Source of the DNA: UBA1189 sp045126595
GTDB lineage: Bacteria; Bacteroidota; Bacteroidia; Bacteroidales; Bacteroidaceae
NCBI GenBank assembly: GCA_045126595.1
Contig: JBGVOS010000052.1
Location: forward strand, 1-11,419
Length of the DNA: 11,419 nucleotides
Reading direction: 5' to 3'
How positions within the stretch are numbered: position 1 is the first letter of the stretch; each line of letters begins with the position of its first letter. Positions 1 to 8,132 of the stretch are shown here, piece by piece. Position numbers and translations under genes: made by a program. Under the pieces are notes generated by a model. That model had not been told where the DNA came from, did no database searches, and saw nothing but the letters and a program-made list of their open reading frames with translations.

Positions 1-1353
1 CTCTATATGGTCAATCACATAACTGCCCCCCGAGGCACCGTTAAAGTCGTATACGAGCCAAGCAAGGCCGCCAAATATACTAAATGCATAAATCCGGCTA
101 CCTTCAGCATAAAACATATACCCCGGAAACTCGGCACAGCAAGTATAGGACACAGCACGTTGGAAAGTAGGGTCATCTACCTTCAGTTTCCCCAAATCCT
201 TCAAATAACGGTTAGGAGAAGCACCCTCCACCCAGAAACCAATTCCTAAGCGTAACAGCCAACGCCCTCCATCCTCATCCACAAACACTCCCGCGTATTC
301 GCGGGCCTCGGTCTGGCTACGCGAACAGATGTTGGCATAGATACACCGCATACCTACATTGTCCGGGTCAAAATACCCACCCTTGACATACTTCATCCCC
401 GAAGTATTACGCACCGTGGTAAGAAAAGCACTGGTAATTTCATAAAGCGTATAGAAACACTGATTGCAATTGTCATACAGCACCATACGCGCAACAGAAA
501 CGTTGTCGTCACCGAAATTCGCCTCGGGCGCAATCTCATACGCGCCCGACGAGACATTCATTGCAGGACGTACCTGCATGCTGGGAGGATTGCTGTTTAT
601 GGCACGGTCATACACCAAGCCCCCATCCACCAGATACTCGCGCATGGAAGAACGGAAATAGGCTTGCGGTACATAATCCGCCTTACCAATTCCAAAGAAC
701 AAGTCAGCATAGTCGCGCTTATATGCCATAGTCGTATTGTCAAGAATCTTGCCTCCATCCTCATCCTGACACATGACGACAACCTCACTGGCAAGTTCAC
801 TCGTGTATCGGGTGAAATACACCTTATGGGGATTCCTACCCAAAGAAGCTCCATTTTCCAACTTTCCATACAGGTCTCGAATCACCTCATTGCGTCCTGG
901 AACCCAAAAGTCCAAGACAGCCTCATCCTCCTCCTCAACAAGAATAAGCAGGCCGTTGGTAAAGTCATTGACCACGTTCAACACAGTCTCCTTCTCATAG
1001 AAGATTCCCGTCAAGCGGTCAAAAGCCTTGAACTTCAAATAATGCTCGCCCGGAGTCAAACACACCACGATATTCAGGTCCTTGGTATGAGCAAGCGTAT
1101 CTACATGAGTATAGTTACTCTTGTTGTAGGTAATCCAATAGAAGTCAAGATGCGAGAAATCTGTTCCACGAAGCGTGCTCACCTGTGGAGTGATACACAA
1201 CGGATGGTCTACATACACGTTCTCATACCGCTCCTCTATACCCTCTATACACACATCGTTTAATACGACATGGATTTCAGAAGAGTTATCCTTCACACAC
1301 CCCACAGTAAGAAGCAACACCAATGCAAGGTATAGTATATCATTCTTTCTCAT
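1..1353 (-). CDS. PKD-like family surface lipoprotein, C-terminus cut by window edge
   Basis: An open frame of 451 codons runs from an ATG at 1353 to the left edge without a stop. The N-terminus is a lipoprotein signal: a basic start (MRKND), a hydrophobic core and the lipobox TVGC with Cys19 as the lipidation site. The body has no enzyme motif I recognise. It is rich in aromatic beta-strand-like segments and contains two related acidic turns (QDEDGGK and VDEDGGR). The position after SusC, SusD and DUF4843 genes, and the look of the sequence, match the PKD-like lipoprotein family common at this place in Bacteroidota Sus-like operons. Such proteins are thought to sit on the outer membrane next to the SusCD complex and bind ligand. 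It starts 28 bp after the DUF4843 gene and is surely co-transcribed. The family name is recalled from context and general sequence appearance, so the open frame is certain but the name is only moderately secure. Confidence 0.75.
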   Translation of the reverse strand, partial: MRKNDILYLALVLLLTVGCVKDNSSEIHVVLNDVCIEGIEERYENVYVDHPLCITPQVSTLRGTDFSHLDFYWITYNKSNYTHVDTLAHTKDLNIVVCLTPGEHYLKFKAFDRLTGIFYEKETVLNVVNDFTNGLLILVEEEDEAVLDFWVPGRNEVIRDLYGKLENGASLGRNPHKVYFTRYTSELASEVVVMCQDEDGGKILDNTTMAYKRDYADLFFGIGKADYVPQAYFRSSMREYLVDGGLVYDRAINSNPPSMQVRPAMNVSSGAYEIAPEANFGDDNVSVARMVLYDNCNQCFYTLYEITSAFLTTVRNTSGMKYVKGGYFDPDNVGMRCIYANICSRSQTEAREYAGVFVDEDGGRWLLRLGIGFWVEGASPNRYLKDLGKLKVDDPTFQRAVSYTCCAEFPGYMFYAEGSRIYAFSIFGGLAWLVYDFNGASGGSYVIDHIE

Positions 1354-1381
1354 TGCACAAAATCGTTTTTATACATTAGTC

Positions 1382-2098
1382 TTAAAGTGGAACCCAGTCT
1401 GCAGTAACATGACTCTGAGTCTCCTCATCCCACAGCGGATTTCTCAGCAAGGAATTATACACCATTCGACCATAGGCAATATAATCGCCCACCTTGTCCA
1501 TATCGAAAGTTTCAGGAAAATCAAAGCCCTGCACTTGAATACACAAACGATGCTTCGCTTTGGTATAGCGGCCATAGTACAGCGATAAAGGCATCTCCCA
1601 ATAATTGGGTTTGACCAACTGCTTCGTTATGATAAGACGGGCTGTAAGCTGTTCGGGGAACCCCAATACAAAATCTGTATTTTCTTTCAAATTCAGAACC
1701 AACGCTACAGAACCATACTCCAACGAAGAATCACCATCCATGACAACAACCTCGACCGAAGTTCTCACTGAGCCTGCAGGAAGTGGAACCGCTGTGTTGA
1801 GAAGTTTATAGTGAATACCCTCCTGTGCCGTTGTCGCAGAATCAACCTCTACAGAAATATGCCGTTCGTGATCCATCTTCTCTCCTATTATCATAATTGG
1901 AATAGCCACCGTATCAATATCTTTCAATCCTGAAGCAAAAGAGTACTGAAGGCTGTCTTTGGACGTTATCTCACTGAAATATACAGCACTCGGTGCCGAA
2001 TATAGCATATGCTCATCTTCTGTGCAACCGATAAGAAGCAACCCTAGCAGAAGCGAAAGCCATATACTGCTTAAATATTTTTTCATCAAGTTTCTCAT
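1382..2098 (-). CDS. DUF4843 domain-containing lipoprotein
   Basis: This 238-residue protein begins with a lipoprotein signal whose lipobox is LIGC, with Cys25 as the lipidated residue. An in-frame ATG at 2086 would give a shorter signal with Cys21; neither start has a clear Shine-Dalgarno site, and I kept the longer one. The mature part shows features typical of DUF4843: YFSEITSKDSLQYSFA near residues 40-55, then a DTVAIPIMI strand, the TTAQEGIHYKL segment and an LPAGS turn. These suggest a beta-sandwich, Calx-beta-like fold, though that is family inference. DUF4843 proteins are usually encoded directly after a SusD and are presumed accessory surface lipoproteins of the uptake complex; no biochemical role is established. 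It lies 18 bp after the SusD gene and 28 bp before the PKD-like gene. Its base composition is AT-rich (about 40% GC in sampled lines), like the SusD gene and unlike the start of susC. Confidence 0.88.
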   Translation of the reverse strand: MRNLMKKYLSSIWLSLLLGLLLIGCTEDEHMLYSAPSAVYFSEITSKDSLQYSFASGLKDIDTVAIPIMIIGEKMDHERHISVEVDSATTAQEGIHYKLLNTAVPLPAGSVRTSVEVVVMDGDSSLEYGSVALVLNLKENTDFVLGFPEQLTARLIITKQLVKPNYWEMPLSLYYGRYTKAKHRLCIQVQGFDFPETFDMDKVGDYIAYGRMVYNSLLRNPLWDEETQSHVTADWVPL

Positions 2099-2116
2099 TG
2101 TTTATCTCTATTATTT

Positions 2117-3526
2117 TCATTCAGATGTAAAGAATGTATTCTCTATGGGAAGAGGTAACGTATACACAATTCCAGGATTATCTATGGGAGTATTGGAAAT
2201 CGGGACCTTACTCACATTCATCCTTTTATATGCATAGAACAATTGCCCTTCGGCCAAAAACTCCTTGGCATATTCTTGGAGCAAGCGTTCCTTAAAGTTA
2301 TCAATGACCAGTTCCTCATCAGGTAGTCCCCTATGATATTGCAACCTATTGAACCACTGGGCAGCCAATTCCATAGTAGCAGCCGTTTCAGCAGCTATAA
2401 GATACATCTCTGAGACCTTCAGAATGGGCACACGCTCGCTATAATTATATTTAGAGACCAAATGATACGAGCCACTCTCTTCCAACCACCACTGCTTCCT
2501 GTAATCGACACTCAAGGAGAGAGGGAAAATTTCCCCTAACGTAGTGCTGCTAATTGCCAGCATCTGGCTACTGGTGGTCGGTACATAAAAATAATTATCA
2601 ATGAGATCCTCTTTCATCCCGATGCATTCCAATGCAAAGATATTCTCCTGCACAAAACCATTCTGATCGAGACTACTTAGATCTGCACTGCTGATAAGTG
2701 GGAACATATTGGATTCGATAACTTCAGTGGCGTATCCATAAGCCTGCAATCTGTCATTTTCCTCTTCTCGATAGAGCAGGACCCGTGCGAGCAAGGCCGT
2801 TGTCGCATAATAGTTGAGGCGAAAAGCGCGTCCTTTCCATATCCCTGTCAAATTCTCTAAATCATAATCTCCATGATGCGGTCCATAGGGATCAACTTCA
2901 GCAAGCAATGTACGTGCTTGTTGCAAATCTTCAACAATCCGTTCTAGGACTCCCGACACACTCAGCCTTGGGAACAACTGGTTGGTATAACGATCAACAT
3001 AAGGAATGGCAGGTTCTGTCATAATAGGACAACTAGAAGGAGCTGGAGCAAACATTCGTAATAGATCATAATGGATTAGACCGCGCATGGCTAGCGCCTC
3101 TCCTTTTATCAAGTTATAACTACCCACCGAAAAGACATCCTTTTTCGCATCAATTCGTTCAAGCAAGCTATTCAGATTGGATATAATGTTATACTGCTTC
3201 TTCCATATTCCATCTTTTCTGTTCTCTTCGGTCTGATTGGTATAATCATGCTCGTATGCATAACGAAAAGCATTTAAGCTACCTGAAGCTGTCGTATAAT
3301 AACCACTCAACACATCCATATAGGTGTACGTAAGTTCTGCTCCATACAACTCTGGTTGGGACATCAATGCGTAGCAACCAATAAGCGCGTCACGAAATCC
3401 CTGTTCCGTTTCGAACAAGTCGTCAGCTTTCAGTTCCGACTTAGGGGACAAATCAAACCATTTTTCGCAGGAAGTCAATGTGATACATACTATCACAGAT
3501 ATGGCTAATGAAATCTTTCTTATCAT
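2117..3526 (-). CDS. susD-like: SusD/RagB-family nutrient-binding outer-membrane lipoprotein
   Basis: This 469-residue protein is the surface lid and ligand-binding partner of the SusC channel encoded just upstream. The lipoprotein signal ends in TLTSC, with Cys20 as the lipid anchor. SusD landmarks are present: QGFRDALIGCYALM near residues 42-55, GEALAMRGLIHYDLLRMFAP near 142-161 (the TPR-like core), ILKVSEMYLIAAETA near 368-382, and an EFLAEGQLFYAYKR segment near 422-434, followed by the usual proline-rich LPLPIENTF end. I chose ATG 3526 over ATG 3532 because an AAAAGG stretch ends at 3533, six bases upstream of 3526 but directly against 3532. A longer in-frame extension up to 3646 only reads through the end of susC and is not real. 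The gene begins 19 bp after the susC stop. Base composition is clearly AT-rich (about 33-42% GC in sampled lines). The ligand cannot be told from sequence. Confidence 0.95.
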   Translation of the reverse strand: MIRKISLAISVIVCITLTSCEKWFDLSPKSELKADDLFETEQGFRDALIGCYALMSQPELYGAELTYTYMDVLSGYYTTASGSLNAFRYAYEHDYTNQTEENRKDGIWKKQYNIISNLNSLLERIDAKKDVFSVGSYNLIKGEALAMRGLIHYDLLRMFAPAPSSCPIMTEPAIPYVDRYTNQLFPRLSVSGVLERIVEDLQQARTLLAEVDPYGPHHGDYDLENLTGIWKGRAFRLNYYATTALLARVLLYREEENDRLQAYGYATEVIESNMFPLISSADLSSLDQNGFVQENIFALECIGMKEDLIDNYFYVPTTSSQMLAISSTTLGEIFPLSLSVDYRKQWWLEESGSYHLVSKYNYSERVPILKVSEMYLIAAETAATMELAAQWFNRLQYHRGLPDEELVIDNFKERLLQEYAKEFLAEGQLFYAYKRMNVSKVPISNTPIDNPGIVYTLPLPIENTFFTSE

Positions 3527-3545
3527 ATACATCCTTTTATGTTTA

Positions 3546-6500
3546 TTAGAATGAGAGCTGTGCCGAGAGAGAAAAATGTCGAGCAAACGGATAACTTGTT
3601 CCCATCTCTCGACGAATGGTAGAGAGACGCAAGAAATCGTTGGCACAAAGAATAACTCTCAAATGCTCTGCTCCTATTTTGCCAATCTTCTTAGAATCAA
3701 AGGTATAGGACAAACTTAAAGTATTGGCTGTCATCAAATTATCCTTCTCGATGAAACGCGAAGTAGGCTTCGTCTTGCTCAAATCATCTATACGTTTATA
3801 TTTAGCCGCCACACCTGGCGTTTGCCAGCGGTCATTCAATGCACGGGCATCCACATTCCCATAAGGGTCTACATTCTCGACCTTGTCCACCAAAGTTTGA
3901 TTGTAGGCATATCCTCCAAAGCGATAATAAAAATTGGCATTGAGCTCCCAACGTCGGTAATACACGTTGAGCCCGAAGGTACCGCTCAGCCGAGGGTCGG
4001 TACTGGCATAGGGTGTATAGTCCAGCTCGCTCCATGTTTTGGTATAAGTGCCGTCCTTGCGAATAAAGATCTCATCGCCCGTAGCTGGGTCGATACCAGC
4101 TGAGGGAACCACCCAAATGGTGTTGATAGAGGCTCCCTCCACATATCGGACATAAGGCGCTGTGCTGCCTGCAGCATCGGCCTTCTTGTTGTAGGCACTC
4201 AATCCCGAGGAGATACGCTTCAAAACATTCCTATAGTGTCCGCCATTGACGTAGAGGTTGACGCGCCAATCTTTGGACCGGACAATGCCAGCCTTCACCG
4301 AGAACTCGTACCCCTTGTTCTGGGTCTCGCCCAAATTCTCCTTATAGGTGTCGAAGCCCAAATAGCTGGCCATGGTGATATCGGCCAACAGGTCTTTGGA
4401 GTTCTCTATATAATAGTTCACATAGCCGCTCAGGCGATTATCCCAAAAGGCAAAGTCAAGTCCGAAGTTGTGCTTCTGAGTGCGCTGCCACTTCAGGTTG
4501 TTGTTTCCAAAGGCTTTTACAATCGTGCCTATATAGTCCTGATAGGTGAGCTTGCTTTGATACTGATACATCATCATGGACTGGTAAGCATAGAAATTCT
4601 GTCCGCCCGTATATCCGGTGCTGAGTCGCAAGCGCAATTGGTTGATGTTGTCATTGGCAAGGAACTTCTCGTTATGAAGGTTCCACCCCAATCCACCACT
4701 CCAGAACGTGCCCCAACGCTGGTTGCTGCCAAACTGTGACGAGCCGTCAGTACGCACCGAGCCGTCGACGAAGTATCGGTCGTCGAAACTGTAATTGGCA
4801 TTGGCAAAGAAACCCATCAGGCGGGTGGTCTGGGCATCGCCTGTGATGGTGCTGCCCTCCTTGAATCCCGTACCGAAAGCGGGATGATTGAGCTGTTGGT
4901 TGGGGAAGCCTACCACGGTGTAACTATCGTAGTCCGAAGTGGTCTGCTGTATGTTCCAACCTCCATTCAGACTCAACGCATGCATCCCCCACTGATTGAA
5001 ATAGGAGATGACGGCACTGCCGTCATAGGACTGTGAGAGGGTGTTCCCCTTGCTGTAACTCCCCTTGTTCGTAGCGGTGCCGATGAAGTCGGTGTGGTCG
5101 GCAGGCTTGAACACGTCGCTGCGGCGCGTGATACGCTCTATGGAAAAATTTCCCTTGAACTTCAAGGCAGTGAGGATGTTCCACTCCACGCTGAAATTGT
5201 CGATAAAGTCGTCATACACGCTCTCGTCTGTTGTATTCAGCGTGCTGTTGTACAGAGGGTTGGGCACAGACTGGTTGCCCAGATGAGGATTGGCACTCTG
5301 GAATGCTGACGGTTTGAGTTTCCCGTTGGCATCGTAGGGATGGTAATAGGGGTTCATGTAGGTGTAGGTGCTGAAGTCGCCGTAGGGAGAGTTGCGGGAG
5401 TAGACGTTATCGTAGCTGAGCTCGTTCATGAAGCGCAGGTTCTTGTAATTGTATTGCAACTTGACACTCGTGCCCAAGCGGTTGCGCCCTGAGCCGAGCA
5501 TCACACCCGTGCTCTGGTTGTAGGTCAGGTTCACCCCATAGCGGAAGCTGTCGTTGCCGCCCTCAAGCTGGAGGCTGTGCTTCTGCCCCACGCCCACGGA
5601 GCGCAAAGGCTGGCTCAGCCAGTCGGTATCCACGCCCTGGCGCACGAGCTTGAGGCGTTCGTTGTAATCCTTCAGATATTCCTCCTGCACGTAGATGGCG
5701 CTGCTGCCGCGATAGAGCCCTGCGAGACGCTCATACTCGAGCTTGTCGGCAGCACTCAGGAGATTGTACTTGGAGAGGTCCGCCACATCGAAGTCGGCAC
5801 TGCCGTAGTAGTTCAAGCGCAGTTTACCCGACTTGGGGGCCTTAGTGTCGATGATGACCACGCCATTGGCCGCGCGCGAACCATAGATGGCCGTAGCCGA
5901 AGCGTCCTTGAGAATGGAGATGCGGGCCACACGATTGGGGTCGAGGTCATAAATCTTCTCCACGCTCACCTCGAAGCCGTCGAGGATGAAGGTGGGGAGA
6001 TTGGCACTGCCCTTGAACTCTTGACTGAGACTCGATCCACTGGCATCGGGAAGCGAGTTGGTACCACGCACCTGTATTTCGGGAATCGTATTAGGATCAG
6101 AACCCATGCTGAGATTATCCACAATCTTGAACGAGGGGTCCAAGGCCGAGAGGCTCTGCAGTACACTCTGGTTAGAGATGGCCAGCAACTCGTCGCCGCT
6201 ATAGTTGGTGGCGGCCCCCGTGAAGCTCTCCTTCCGCTGGGTATAGTAGCCCGTCACCACCACATCCTGCATCTGCTGCTCGGCAGGGGTGAGCACCACG
6301 GAAATCTCCTCGGTGCGCAGCTTTACCTTCTGCGTGAAATCCTTGAACCCCATGAAGGAGACGACCAAGGTAGGCTGCTTCTCCTTGCTGGTGAAGGAGA
6401 AATCGAAATAACCCTCGAGGTCGGTTATCGTACCCTGCGACGGGTCTTCCAGCAAACGGACATTGGCACCTGGCAGGGGTTCATCCGTTGCACTGTCCGT

Positions 6501-6836
6501 CACGCGGCCACGGACAGAGAAACGCCCCGGAAGGGGCTTCACGATGATGGTATTGTCGGCATACTCGAATGTAAAGCTCCTGCCCTCGAAGACACGCTGC
6601 AAGACGGAGGAAACACTCTCCCCCGTGGCCGAAACATCGAAACTACCCACCTGCCCTAAATCTTTGACGTTGTAGATGAAGCCGAGCCCCGTCTGCTGCT
6701 GAACAGCCTTGAACAACTGGGCCGCAGTGGTCTCCTGCATATCCAATGTCACCCTCCTGTCCTGAGGACGGCCCTGCGCAAGTGTGCCACCAAGCAGAAG
6801 ACACAGCAAGAGAAGAGTGCTAACAATTCGTTTCAT
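3546..6836 (-). CDS. susC-like: SusC/RagA-family TonB-dependent transporter with STN signalling domain
   Basis: This 1096-residue outer-membrane transporter imports ligands delivered by the SusD lid, powered by TonB. In order it has a signal peptide (1-21, ending TLAQ), an STN domain (about 28-100), a carboxypeptidase-regulatory-like beta domain (about 107-185, with GRVTDSATDEPLPGANV), a TonB-box-like stretch (QDVVVTGY, 190-197), the plug (about 200-335) and a 22-strand-type barrel ending in an aromatic residue (SLSAQLSF). The plug carries the SusC signature: FILDGFEV at 283-290 and ISILKDASATAIYGSRAANG at 306-325. The STN domain is the part that contacts FecR-type anti-sigma factors, which fits the FecR gene 32 bp upstream. 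This makes it a transducer as well as a transporter. The coding sequence changes composition along its length: the 5' part is about 60% GC in sampled lines, while its last few hundred bases drop to 33-45%, continuous with the AT-rich SusD gene. Confidence 0.97.
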   Translation of the reverse strand: MKRIVSTLLLLCLLLGGTLAQGRPQDRRVTLDMQETTAAQLFKAVQQQTGLGFIYNVKDLGQVGSFDVSATGESVSSVLQRVFEGRSFTFEYADNTIIVKPLPGRFSVRGRVTDSATDEPLPGANVRLLEDPSQGTITDLEGYFDFSFTSKEKQPTLVVSFMGFKDFTQKVKLRTEEISVVLTPAEQQMQDVVVTGYYTQRKESFTGAATNYSGDELLAISNQSVLQSLSALDPSFKIVDNLSMGSDPNTIPEIQVRGTNSLPDASGSSLSQEFKGSANLPTFILDGFEVSVEKIYDLDPNRVARISILKDASATAIYGSRAANGVVIIDTKAPKSGKLRLNYYGSADFDVADLSKYNLLSAADKLEYERLAGLYRGSSAIYVQEEYLKDYNERLKLVRQGVDTDWLSQPLRSVGVGQKHSLQLEGGNDSFRYGVNLTYNQSTGVMLGSGRNRLGTSVKLQYNYKNLRFMNELSYDNVYSRNSPYGDFSTYTYMNPYYHPYDANGKLKPSAFQSANPHLGNQSVPNPLYNSTLNTTDESVYDDFIDNFSVEWNILTALKFKGNFSIERITRRSDVFKPADHTDFIGTATNKGSYSKGNTLSQSYDGSAVISYFNQWGMHALSLNGGWNIQQTTSDYDSYTVVGFPNQQLNHPAFGTGFKEGSTITGDAQTTRLMGFFANANYSFDDRYFVDGSVRTDGSSQFGSNQRWGTFWSGGLGWNLHNEKFLANDNINQLRLRLSTGYTGGQNFYAYQSMMMYQYQSKLTYQDYIGTIVKAFGNNNLKWQRTQKHNFGLDFAFWDNRLSGYVNYYIENSKDLLADITMASYLGFDTYKENLGETQNKGYEFSVKAGIVRSKDWRVNLYVNGGHYRNVLKRISSGLSAYNKKADAAGSTAPYVRYVEGASINTIWVVPSAGIDPATGDEIFIRKDGTYTKTWSELDYTPYASTDPRLSGTFGLNVYYRRWELNANFYYRFGGYAYNQTLVDKVENVDPYGNVDARALNDRWQTPGVAAKYKRIDDLSKTKPTSRFIEKDNLMTANTLSLSYTFDSKKIGKIGAEHLRVILCANDFLRLSTIRREMGTSYPFARHFSLSAQLSF

Positions 6837-6868
6837 AGTGTATATCCATTTTGATTTTTATGAAAGAT

Positions 6869-8080
6869 TCATTCCTCCTCACCACGTTTCACAAACAGTT
6901 GGCGCCCGGAGCGGTGTGAGGTGAGGTAAGTGGTCTCCTGTAAGATGCGCAGCAGCTTGTCCAGCGAAAGGTCTCGCGAGAGGCAACCGCTGAAGTACTC
7001 GTCCTGCAGGCTTTCGTCGGTGAAGATAACCTCAATGTCATACCACAAGGAAAGTTCTGCGAACAACTCGCTGAGTGGGGTTGCCTCAAAGTAATACTTA
7101 CCCTGTTTCCACCCCACATACAACTCCACGGGCTCTTCCCTCAGAGTGATGCTACCGTCGTGGAGGTCCACATCGGCCGTCTGTCCCGGCACCAGACGAG
7201 TATGGCATGTATCGCCATCGATGCTGACAGTGACAACACCCTCGACCAAAGTCGTACGTACATGGTTGCCTGCCCTGGCATGAACGTTGAACTCGGTGCC
7301 ATAGGCCTTCACGTCAGTACCCGCAGCAGCAACGACGAAAGGTCGTTGACTGTCCGTAGCCACATCGAAATAAGCCTCGCCACGCAGAAACACCCTGCGT
7401 TCGCCATGTGTGCCGAACGCAACCGGATACCTCAACCTCGAGTCCGCATTGAGCCACACCTGCGTACCGTCGCTCAGCCTCACCGAGAACTCGGCACCCT
7501 TGTCCACAACAATCTCATTGTAGCGTACCTCACATGATGTCGCTGTCATACTGTTGGCAGCTACATAGCTCAACAACCCGTTAGCCGAGTTCAATTGCAT
7601 ACCGTTGGCCTTGCTCCATTCATCCAACTGTCCGTACGGGATGTCGGACCCCTCCCCATCAATGAGCGTCACCCCATAGTCGGTCGACAGCAAGGGGTGG
7701 GAAACAGCCTCGGCATAATTCGTTTGGGGCGATTCCGCAACCAATTCTCCCCGAGTGGGAGCAACGGGTTCCTTCACCTGAAACAGATGCAACACAATCA
7801 CACCAAGAACAAGAATAGCTGCAATGCGCGCCAAATAGGACACATAACTACCGATTCCCCGACGGCGAGACTTCTGCCCCAATCGGCCAACGAATCGTTC
7901 TCGGGCCAAAGAGCGCATCTCATCGGTCAAGACATAGCTCTCCCTCTCACAAAAATGCCTTTCAAAAGACTCAAAGTAATGACGATGCTGAGGACTCGCC
8001 TCTATCCACTCGCTGAAGCGTACCTCCTCCTCGGGCGTCAAGGTACCCTCCACCTTTTTATATAAAAGATTTATATCCAT
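6869..8080 (-). CDS. FecR-type transmembrane anti-sigma factor
   Basis: This 403-residue protein holds the ECF sigma factor encoded just upstream and responds to the STN domain of the SusC encoded just downstream. The cytoplasmic N-terminal part (about 1-75) contains the helical sigma-binding region (LTPEEEVRFSEWIEASPQHR near 14-33) and a basic patch (KSRRR, 70-74) before a single membrane span (about 84-100). The periplasmic part has the FecR domain (about 190-290): DKGAEFSVRLSDGTQVWLNA, then RRVFLRGEAYFDVA, RPFVVAA and GTEFNV, all core family motifs. A C-terminal DUF4974-like domain follows (about 325-398). This is the normal length and layout for Bacteroidota Sus-associated FecR proteins. 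It starts 52 bp after the sigma gene; that gap contains a promoter-like box. Whether it acts purely as an inhibitor or also as a pro-sigma factor cannot be seen from sequence. Confidence 0.95.
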   Translation of the reverse strand: MDINLLYKKVEGTLTPEEEVRFSEWIEASPQHRHYFESFERHFCERESYVLTDEMRSLARERFVGRLGQKSRRRGIGSYVSYLARIAAILVLGVIVLHLFQVKEPVAPTRGELVAESPQTNYAEAVSHPLLSTDYGVTLIDGEGSDIPYGQLDEWSKANGMQLNSANGLLSYVAANSMTATSCEVRYNEIVVDKGAEFSVRLSDGTQVWLNADSRLRYPVAFGTHGERRVFLRGEAYFDVATDSQRPFVVAAAGTDVKAYGTEFNVHARAGNHVRTTLVEGVVTVSIDGDTCHTRLVPGQTADVDLHDGSITLREEPVELYVGWKQGKYYFEATPLSELFAELSLWYDIEVIFTDESLQDEYFSGCLSRDLSLDKLLRILQETTYLTSHRSGRQLFVKRGEEE

Positions 8081-8095
8081 GTCTTATCGGGAAAC

Positions 8096-8127
8096 CAAAT
8101 TTACCCTCAAGACACGGAAATCCGAAA
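8096..8127 (-). promoter_or_regulatory. possible internal promoter before the FecR gene
   Basis: On the minus strand, positions 8103-8096 read TAAATTTG, an exact match to the Bacteroidota -7 consensus TAnnTTTG. Twenty bases upstream, positions 8127-8124 read TTTC, one base off the -33 consensus TTTG. The transcript would start only about ten bases before the FecR start codon at 8080, so the leader would be very short. This could let the anti-sigma factor and the transport genes be expressed without the sigma gene. The match is short and the region AT-rich, so it could be chance. Confidence 0.3.
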
Positions 8128-8132
8128 AACGT

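Noticed and set aside
664..1263. A 199-codon plus-strand open frame opposite the PKD-like gene
   Set aside because: The minus frame is open from 1353 to the window edge with a lipoprotein signal and fits the operon; the plus frame has no motif or promoter.
3527..3646. Upstream extension of the SusD frame into the end of susC
   Set aside because: The extension overlaps susC by about 100 bases and would bury the lipoprotein signal; the ATG at 3526 with an AAAAGG site six bases upstream starts a proper signal peptide.
4236..4739. A 167-codon plus-strand open frame antisense to the susC barrel
   Set aside because: It is a shadow frame; the opposite strand encodes conserved SusC barrel sequence without interruption.
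5577..6659. A 360-codon plus-strand open frame antisense to susC
   Set aside because: It lies wholly opposite the well-supported SusC N-terminal, plug and early barrel region. Its product is a low-information mix rich in His, Arg, Gly and Leu, as expected from the reverse of a GC-rich gene, and it has no recognisable motif.
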